Of a stretch of 10,596 nt of DNA, positions 6,728 through 10,596 are shown piece after piece. Each line of letters starts with the position of its first letter. Position 1 is the first letter of the stretch. The stretch covers positions 1 to 10,596 of the forward strand of contig DATCSE010000107.1 in NCBI GenBank assembly GCA_036568605.1. The letters are read 5' to 3'. Under the pieces are notes generated by a model. That model ran no database searches. It was not told where the DNA came from and saw only the letters and a program-made list of their open reading frames with translations. Source of the DNA: DATCSE01 sp036568605. Its GTDB lineage: Bacteria > Pseudomonadota > Gammaproteobacteria > Burkholderiales > Burkholderiaceae_C. Made by a program: the position numbers and the translations under genes.

Positions 6728-7120
6728 TCAATCGTGGGCGAACGCGGCACCGCGCTCGGCGAGCAGCGCGCGCAGGATCGAGCGGTGGCACTGCGCCTCG
6801 TCCTCGCAATAGCAGCCGACCGAAAAATCGCTGTGCCGCGACAGCGTCGCGAGCAGGTCCAGCACGTGGCTGCTCTCGGGCGTCTCCATCTCGCGGCGGT
6901 ATTTCTTCGTGAACGCGGTCCACTGCGCCGCGGTTGTCGCCTCCTGGCCGAGCTTCATCGTCTCGACGCTGGGTGCGAGGTTGGGCAGCCACACGTCGTA
7001 CCAATTCTGGGAAGCGAACGCGGTCTTCGGGACGCCGCGCGGCGGGCGCCGCACCGTGCCGATGCGCGTGCCTTCGCCCGCGGCGCGTGGGGTTCCCAGC
7101 CTGACGACGCGCACCGCCAT
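6728..7120 (-). CDS. DUF488 family protein
   Basis: Cytoplasmic protein of unknown function, 130 residues, in the DUF488 family (the group that includes YeaO-like proteins). The most telling part is the C-terminal VGCYCEDEAQCHRSILRALLAERG (101-124): C103, C105, C111 and H112 form the conserved CxC...CH pattern that suggests metal or redox chemistry. The middle holds WYDVWLPNLAPS (40-51) and AAQWTAFTKKYRREM (64-78), typical of the family. The ATG at 7120 follows an AGGAG site nine bases upstream, strong for this cluster. The 82-base gap before it holds a weak promoter candidate (ACGCAA at 7184-7189 and ATTGTG at 7162-7167 on plus, that is TTGCGT-16-CACAAT on minus), so a second transcript may begin here. 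The GNAT gene follows after 23 bases. Confidence 0.9.
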   Translation of the reverse strand: MAVRVVRLGTPRAAGEGTRIGTVRRPPRGVPKTAFASQNWYDVWLPNLAPSVETMKLGQEATTAAQWTAFTKKYRREMETPESSHVLDLLATLSRHSDFSVGCYCEDEAQCHRSILRALLAERGAAFAHD

Positions 7121-7202
7121 GATGTCTCGCTCCTGCCGCTGTTGTTGTCGTGAAGAAATCGATTGTGCGCGCGGACGGCCGCGACGCAACGCCTGACTTG
7201 AA

Positions 7203-7472
7203 TCACTTCGTTCGTTCGCGCACTGGCCGTGGCGGCTCTTGCGTTTCGGCGGCGGCGACGTGCACCAGCTTGGTCCGCCCCGACGCGCCGCTCCTGATCG
7301 TGACCGCCGACTTCGCGCAGCCGAAGTGCCGCGCGATCAGCGCGATCAGCTCGGTGTTGGCCTTGCCGTCGATCGGCGGCGATTTCAATTGCGCGAGCCA
7401 GGTGCCGTCGCCAGCCGGCTCGAGCAGGCTCTGGCGCGCGTTCGGCTTGACCTTGACCTGGATGACCGGCAT
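7203..7472 (-). CDS. DUF167 / YggU family protein
   Basis: Small cytoplasmic protein of unknown function, 89 residues, with the complete DUF167 (YggU/UPF0235) signature. VKVKPNARQSLL (6-17) is the first conserved strand, LKSPPIDGKANTELIALIARHFG (29-51) is the core loop and helix with the invariant P-x-D-GKAN motif, and VTIRSGASGRTKLVHV (57-72) is the last conserved block, where the family has SG..SR.K. The length is normal apart from a charged C-terminal tail. The ATG at 7472 fits the family start; the ribosome site is weak. It lies 27 bases after the CutA stop and is probably in the same transcript. No biochemical function is established to my knowledge. Confidence 0.92.
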   Translation of the reverse strand: MPVIQVKVKPNARQSLLEPAGDGTWLAQLKSPPIDGKANTELIALIARHFGCAKSAVTIRSGASGRTKLVHVAAAETQEPPRPVRERTK

Positions 7473-7499
7473 CGCGCGCAGCAGCGGTGGCAGTGCGCG

Positions 7500-7829
7500 T
7501 CAGGCGTCGTTCGGCCCGGGCTGCGTGCCGGCTGCGACCCACGCCGCGTACGGGGCATGGATCGCCGCGACGTCGACCGCATGCACCGCCGGCAGATCGT
7601 ACGGGTGCAGCTCGACGATCGCACGCTCCAGCGCAGGCCATGCCGCATCGGTGGTCTTGAACACGATGCGGACCTCGGGCGACTGCTGCAGCGCGCCGTC
7701 CCAGACGTAGAAGCTCTCGATGCTCGAGAGCTGCGCGCAGGCCGCGAGCCGGCGCTCGACGATCTCGCGGGCGATGCGGCGTGCCGTCTCGACATCGCCG
7801 ACCGTGGTGTATGCGACCAGCGGTTTCAT
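7500..7829 (-). CDS. cutA: CutA divalent-cation tolerance protein
   Basis: Small trimeric cytoplasmic protein of the CutA1 family, 109 residues, linked by genetics to divalent metal (copper) tolerance and structurally similar to PII signal proteins. The family signatures are all present: TTVGDVETARRIAREIVERR (8-27), LAACAQL (28-34), S-x-YVWDGALQQSPEV (39-53 region), FKTT (57-60) and HPYDLP (75-80), followed by the YAAW ending. Its start codon overlaps the stop of the VOC gene in an ATGA arrangement, which implies translational coupling and a shared transcript. No signal peptide is present. Metal tolerance as its role is family knowledge; nothing in the window ties it to a metal transporter. 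Confidence 0.95.
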   Translation of the reverse strand: MKPLVAYTTVGDVETARRIAREIVERRLAACAQLSSIESFYVWDGALQQSPEVRIVFKTTDAAWPALERAIVELHPYDLPAVHAVDVAAIHAPYAAWVAAGTQPGPNDA

Positions 7830-8233
7830 GCCGGCGTCACGACGACCGATTCGGCCGACCTGGTGGCCGCGCCATGGAACACGGCCTCGATGTTGTTGCC
7901 GTCCGGGTCGAACACGAACGCGCCGTAGTAGCCCGGGTGGTACGCACGCTCGCCGGGTGCACCGTTGTCGCGTCCGCCGGCGGCCAGCGTGGCCGCATGG
8001 AAGCGGTCGACCGCCGCGCGGTCGGCGGCCTGGAACGCGAGGTGCACGCGCGAGACCGGTCCGCTTGCACGATCGACCCAGAGCTCGTCGGCGCTGAAGT
8101 GATCGGGGCCTTCCGACAGCGTGTGCCCGAGGCCGATCGCCTCGAGCGCGGCCTTGTAGAAGCGCTTGCTCGCATCCAGATCGGCGACGCGCAGGTGCAC
8201 GTGGTCGATCAGTCTGCCGCGATGGAACTGCAT
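7826..8233 (-). CDS. VOC-family (glyoxalase/bleomycin-resistance fold) protein
   Basis: Small metal-dependent-type enzyme or binding protein of the vicinal oxygen chelate superfamily, 135 residues, one complete pair of beta-alpha-beta-beta-beta modules. LIDHVHLRVADLDASKRFYK (8-27) opens module one with H11; RVHLAFQAADRAAVDRFH (62-79) opens module two with H64; YYGAFVFDPDGNNIEAVFHG (102-121) ends it with E116. H11, H64 and E116 match the usual VOC metal triad. The substrate is unknown; such proteins include dioxygenases, lyases and resistance proteins. The start at 8233 lies 10 bases after the stop of the 84-residue protein gene, and the stop overlaps the CutA start, so it sits inside a tight operon. 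Confidence 0.93.
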   Translation of the reverse strand: MQFHRGRLIDHVHLRVADLDASKRFYKAALEAIGLGHTLSEGPDHFSADELWVDRASGPVSRVHLAFQAADRAAVDRFHAATLAAGGRDNGAPGERAYHPGYYGAFVFDPDGNNIEAVFHGAATRSAESVVVTPA

Positions 8234-8243
8234 GGCGGCGATC

Positions 8244-8498
8244 TCAGCCGAACGTCGTGTCGCTCTGCGCGTGGCCGCTGCCGACGTACAGGCGCAGCAG
8301 CGGCATCGTGCCGTCGTGCTCCCAGACGCGTGCCTCGATCACGAACTGGCGGTCGCCGACGCGCAGCACGTCGCCTACGGCCGGCGGTACCGAATGCCCG
8401 GCCCAGAAGTTCGGCACGACGATGCCGCCGCGGCGTATCCAGGCCTGGTCGTCGGTGGGGAAGACCACGGCGATGCGAATGTTGTTGTCGGTGCTCAT
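8244..8498 (-). CDS. Hypothetical protein, 84 residues
   Basis: I do not recognise this protein. It has 84 residues and no signal peptide or membrane segment. The sequence looks like a genuine small beta-rich fold: alternating strands in GIVVPNFWAGHSV (25-37), VGDVLRVGDRQFVIEARVWE (41-60) and MPLLRLYVG (65-73), with several tryptophans and no low complexity. The coding frame is supported by its position: it ends 10 bases before the VOC gene and begins 64 bases after the cupin stop, with no competing frame of protein-like composition. The ribosome site is weak. The VGDVLRVGDRQF pattern is reminiscent of short SH3- or OB-like barrels, but this is only a visual impression. Confidence 0.75.
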   Translation of the reverse strand: MSTDNNIRIAVVFPTDDQAWIRRGGIVVPNFWAGHSVPPAVGDVLRVGDRQFVIEARVWEHDGTMPLLRLYVGSGHAQSDTTFG

Positions 8499-8562
8499 GG
8501 CGAAGTCGGTGGCTGTGGTTCCGGTGGAATCGCGAGGATACGACGGTGCGCAACGCGCTCCG

Positions 8563-8970
8563 TCAGCGGCCCAGGGCTGCGCCTTCGTACGGCCGGACCT
8601 TGTCCTGCTCGGCCGGATCGTTGCGCGCCACGACGGCTCGCGCCACCTCCGTCGCGCTCAGGTTGATGGCCTCGTGCGGCACGTCCGGCGGCACGAACAG
8701 GAAGTCGCCGGCTTCGCTGATGACCTCGTGCTCCAGCGCGTGGCCCCAGCGCGTGAGCACACGGCCTTGCAGCACGTAGATGCCGGTCTCGTAGCCCAGG
8801 TGAAGGTGCGGTTCGGCTTTGGCGCCGGGCGGGATCACGACGATGTGCATCGACAGACCCTTCGCGCCGACGGTCTGGCCCGAGATGCCGATGAAGTACG
8901 GCAGACGCTGCCGCGTCATCACCTCGCGGTCCGGCCGCAGCGCTTGCACCGCGGGTGTGACGGGCTCCAT
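8563..8970 (-). CDS. Cupin-domain protein
   Basis: Single-domain cupin, 135 residues. Both cupin motifs are intact: motif 1 is PHLHLGYETGIYVLQG (54-69), with ligands H55, H57 and E61, and motif 2 is GDFLFVPPDVPHEAIN (88-103), with H99. These four residues should bind one divalent metal. The N-terminal part (PYFIGISGQTVGAKGLSMH, 24-42) packs against the barrel in related small cupins. The protein is cytoplasmic and its substrate is unknown; small cupins of this type can be isomerases, dioxygenases or ligand sensors. The ATG at 8970 has a GGAAG ribosome site six bases upstream. It follows the small membrane protein gene with an 18-base gap, suggesting co-transcription. Confidence 0.93.
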   Translation of the reverse strand: MEPVTPAVQALRPDREVMTRQRLPYFIGISGQTVGAKGLSMHIVVIPPGAKAEPHLHLGYETGIYVLQGRVLTRWGHALEHEVISEAGDFLFVPPDVPHEAINLSATEVARAVVARNDPAEQDKVRPYEGAALGR

Positions 8971-8988
8971 CGCAGGCTTCCAGTTGCT

Positions 8989-9210
8989 CTAACGCTTGCC
9001 GCCGCCCAGTGCCAGCAGCAGGCCGCCGACGACGATGGCGCCGACGCCGGCCCATACCGGGAAGCTGACCGTCTTCTGCTCCTTGGCCGAGAGCTCGATC
9101 GGGCCCAGCTTGACCACCGTGTTCTCGCGCGTGTACGAGAAGCCGCCGTAGCCGAGCATCAACGCGCCTCCGACGATGAAGACGAGTGCGACGATCTTGG
9201 TGAGGTTCAT
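8989..9210 (-). CDS. Small two-helix inner-membrane protein
   Basis: Short membrane protein of 73 residues, function unknown. Two hydrophobic helices are evident: about residues 5-24 (KIVALVFIVGGALMLGYGGF) and 51-69 (PVWAGVGAIVVGGLLLALG), both rich in glycine. Between them is a polar loop TRENTVVKLGPIELSAKEQKT (27-47), which by its position is on one face of the membrane. It ends in the basic tail GGGKR. The layout resembles small proteins such as those filed under DUF3185, but I cannot confirm that family. The ATG at 9210 gives the natural helix start; the ribosome site is weak. It lies 34 bases after the DUF3565 gene and 18 before the cupin gene. Confidence 0.82.
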   Translation of the reverse strand: MNLTKIVALVFIVGGALMLGYGGFSYTRENTVVKLGPIELSAKEQKTVSFPVWAGVGAIVVGGLLLALGGGKR

Positions 9211-9244
9211 GGTGCGCGATGATGGCCTTGGGAGTTGCGAGGGA

Positions 9245-9532
9245 TCAGGACGCCGCGAACCAGTCCCGCGGCGCGCCTTGAACGCATTTGCGACAGTTCA
9301 GTATCGCACCGAGCTTGCGGCTGCGTGACGGCTCGGTCAGCACCCAGGGCCGATTCGTCCACGGCGGATCGTGCCGAACGTGCTGGTTGTGGCCGCACTC
9401 GAGCTCGGCGACCCAGTCGCCTGCATCGTCCTGGTGAAAGCCGACGATGGCGCGCTGAACGGCGTGGAAAGGGGCGGCGGCGGACTCTGCGGCCGGTCCG
9501 CCCGGCGGCGCGCCGCCCTCGTCAGGCGTCAT
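9245..9532 (-). CDS. DUF3565 protein, zinc-ribbon-like
   Basis: Small cytoplasmic protein of 95 residues with a DUF3565 domain from about residue 26 onward: RAIVGFHQDDAGDWVAELE, then CGHNQHVRHDPPW (46-58) and NRPWVLTE (60-67), ending with the CRKC motif (80-83). C46, H48, H51, H54, C80 and C83 are candidate zinc ligands. The first 25 residues are a proline/alanine-rich extension without family likeness, so a start nearer to the domain is possible, but I find no ATG or GTG there. The ATG at 9532 lies within the last codons of the exported-protein gene (11-base overlap) and has GAAGG just upstream, which implies translational coupling. Function is unknown. Confidence 0.87.
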   Translation of the reverse strand: MTPDEGGAPPGGPAAESAAAPFHAVQRAIVGFHQDDAGDWVAELECGHNQHVRHDPPWTNRPWVLTEPSRSRKLGAILNCRKCVQGAPRDWFAAS

Positions 9533-9839
9533 CCGCCTTCGCGTGGTGGCATCCCGTGCCTGTGGTCGCCGCTTCGGGGTGGGCCGGGGCGGTGCGGACT
9601 GCATCGGGGGCAGTCGGCTTGGCTTGGGCCCGCTCGTCCACGGGCTTGAGATTGACGCCGTCCCAGCGTTTGGCCGGCTTCGCGGCTGCGCCGTTGGCGG
9701 CCTTGGGCGTCGCCGACGTGGTGCTGCGCTGCTCCGCTGTCGACGAGGTGCTTTGTCCGAGGGCCACATCGCTCGCGGCCAGCAGCGCGAGGCCGATGGC
9801 GGCTGCGAAGGCGAGATGCGTCGTGTGATGCGTCTTCAT
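9522..9839 (-). CDS. Small exported hypothetical protein, Ala/Thr/Pro-rich
   Basis: Unrecognised 105-residue protein with a Sec signal peptide: basic/histidine-rich MKTHHTTH, hydrophobic core FAAAIGLALLAA (11-22) and a likely cleavage site after ALG (28). The mature part is low in complexity, rich in Ala, Thr, Pro and Lys, and probably disordered, with one conserved-looking stretch KRWDGVNLKPVDERAQAKP (57-75). It ends in TGTGCHHAKADDA; the Cys-His-His could bind metal or heme, which is speculation. A strong GGAGG ribosome site lies six bases before the ATG at 9839, the best in this cluster, and a 68-base gap separates it from the glycosylase-like gene, so a promoter may lie there. The DUF3565 gene overlaps its 3' end. 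Confidence 0.83.
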   Translation of the reverse strand: MKTHHTTHLAFAAAIGLALLAASDVALGQSTSSTAEQRSTTSATPKAANGAAAKPAKRWDGVNLKPVDERAQAKPTAPDAVRTAPAHPEAATTGTGCHHAKADDA

Positions 9840-9907
9840 CGGTAGCCTCCGTGAAGGAATCCATCGCGGTTCACTCTACACCCTTGCCCGGCGGGGCGCC
9901 ACCAGGG

Positions 9908-10510
9908 TCAAGCTGCTTCGTGTGCGTCGCCGGCGAGGGCCGCGGCGACCCGCGCCCGCAGCACCGGGATCAGCTCGCGCTCGAACCACGGGTTGTGTGC
10001 CAGCCAGCCGTTGTTCGTCGGGCTCGGGTGCGGCAGCGGGATGAGCGCGGGCCCATGGCGGCGCCAGTCCTGGACCGCGGAGGTGAGGCCGGCCCGCTCG
10101 TCGGGCAGGTGATAGGCGAGGGCGTATCGGCCGACGACCAGCGTGAGCCGAAGATGCTTCAGTATCTCCAGCAAGGGGGCGCGCCAGCGCGGGGCGCACT
10201 CGGGACGCGGCGGCAGATCGCCGGACGGGCCCTTGCCGGGGTAGCAGAAGGCCATCGGCACGATCGCGACCAGCTCGGGGTCATAGAACTGCTCGCGCGT
10301 CAGCCCCAGCCAGCCGCACAGCCGGTCGCCGCTCGCGTCGTTGAACGGGATACCTGTTTCATGCACCTTTCGGCCGGGCGCCTGCGCGGCGATCAGGATC
10401 CTGGCGGACGGATGCAGTTGCAGGACCGGGCGCGGCCCCAGCGGCAGGTGCTGGGCGCAGAGGCAGCATGCGCGGACCTCGGCGACGAGGGAAGCGGCGG
10501 TCGTGGGCAT
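9908..10510 (-). CDS. Uracil-DNA glycosylase family protein, Fe-S type
   Basis: Cytoplasmic protein of the uracil-DNA glycosylase superfamily (COG1573-like), 200 residues. Motif 1 is AAQAPGRKVHETGIPFND (41-58) and motif 2 is HPSPTNNGWLAHNPWF (161-176). Four cysteines are placed as in family-4 Fe-S enzymes: C15 and C18 in CCLC, C89 in FCYPGKG and C105 in PRPECAP, so a [4Fe-4S] cluster is likely. The conserved PRPECAPRW helix and LVVGRYALAYHL (124-135) also fit. Motif 1 has Gln where family 4 has Glu (GEAPG), so base excision activity or specificity may differ. The ATG at 10510 gives the natural N-terminus; the ribosome site is weak. It heads the minus-strand series and is probably transcribed from within or just beyond 10511-10596. 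Confidence 0.9.
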   Translation of the reverse strand: MPTTAASLVAEVRACCLCAQHLPLGPRPVLQLHPSARILIAAQAPGRKVHETGIPFNDASGDRLCGWLGLTREQFYDPELVAIVPMAFCYPGKGPSGDLPPRPECAPRWRAPLLEILKHLRLTLVVGRYALAYHLPDERAGLTSAVQDWRRHGPALIPLPHPSPTNNGWLAHNPWFERELIPVLRARVAAALAGDAHEAA

Positions 10511-10596
10511 GGCTCGGTGAGCGGCTCGGAGTTGTCTTGTCGACGCGCCCTGCGTTGCGGCTCATGGCTCCGTCGAGACGCTACTTGCGCGTATAC

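Noticed and set aside
5829..6812. Plus-strand frame of 327 codons over the GNAT/DUF3224 region
   Set aside because: Low-complexity Arg-rich translation opposite two recognisable genes and a structured leader.
10581..10596. Possible tail of an upstream minus-strand gene ending Tyr-Thr-Arg-Lys-stop at the right edge
   Set aside because: Only four codons are visible, so it cannot be told from chance; 10511-10596 otherwise shows no supported feature.
1..10596. Search for CRISPR arrays, tRNA genes, insertion sequences, prophage genes or defence systems
   Set aside because: No regularly spaced direct repeats, cloverleaf-like segments, transposase or integrase motifs were seen on either strand by eye.

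Overview
The window is GC-rich, gene-dense bacterial DNA with very short intergenic gaps. Codon usage, the gene families and a TTCGACARGCTCAG-type interspersed repeat all fit a betaproteobacterium, most likely Burkholderiales (Rubrivivax/Leptothrix/Roseateles-like). That placement is inference from content; no phylogenetic marker is present.

Region 1 (1-5566) is a divergent sugar or sugar-acid catabolic locus. On the minus strand lie a D-2-hydroxyacid dehydrogenase, a periplasmic sugar-binding protein and the start of a CUT1-type ABC permease that runs off the left edge. On the plus strand lie an IlvD/Edd-family [2Fe-2S] sugar-acid dehydratase (closest by eye to L-arabinonate/D-galactonate dehydratases) and a DgoA-type 2-keto-3-deoxy-6-phosphogalactonate aldolase. 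Two near-identical 13-bp inverted repeats (ATCGT-N3-AYGAT) sit upstream of the binding-protein gene and in the dehydrogenase/dehydratase divergent gap. They look like operators of one GntR/FCD-type repressor tying uptake and catabolism together. The kinase expected between dehydratase and aldolase, and any regulator gene, are not in the window. The dehydratase-aldolase gap holds inverted REP-like repeats, and one copy abuts the aldolase Shine-Dalgarno sequence.

Region 2 (5579-10510) is a run of twelve small genes, all on the minus strand. In transcription order they are: an Fe-S uracil-DNA-glycosylase-like protein, a small exported protein, a DUF3565 zinc-ribbon-like protein, a two-helix membrane protein, a cupin, an 84-residue unknown, a VOC/glyoxalase-fold protein, CutA, a DUF167/YggU protein, a DUF488 protein, a GNAT acetyltransferase and a DUF3224 protein. 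Several genes overlap or nearly touch, so parts are probably co-transcribed, although no common pathway is evident. The leader of the DUF3224 gene contains three perfect hairpins and a segment complementary to its Shine-Dalgarno sequence.

No tRNA, rRNA, CRISPR array, insertion sequence or phage gene was seen, and no gap above about 130 bp lacks a gene. The last 86 bases (10511-10596) contain no gene I can support.
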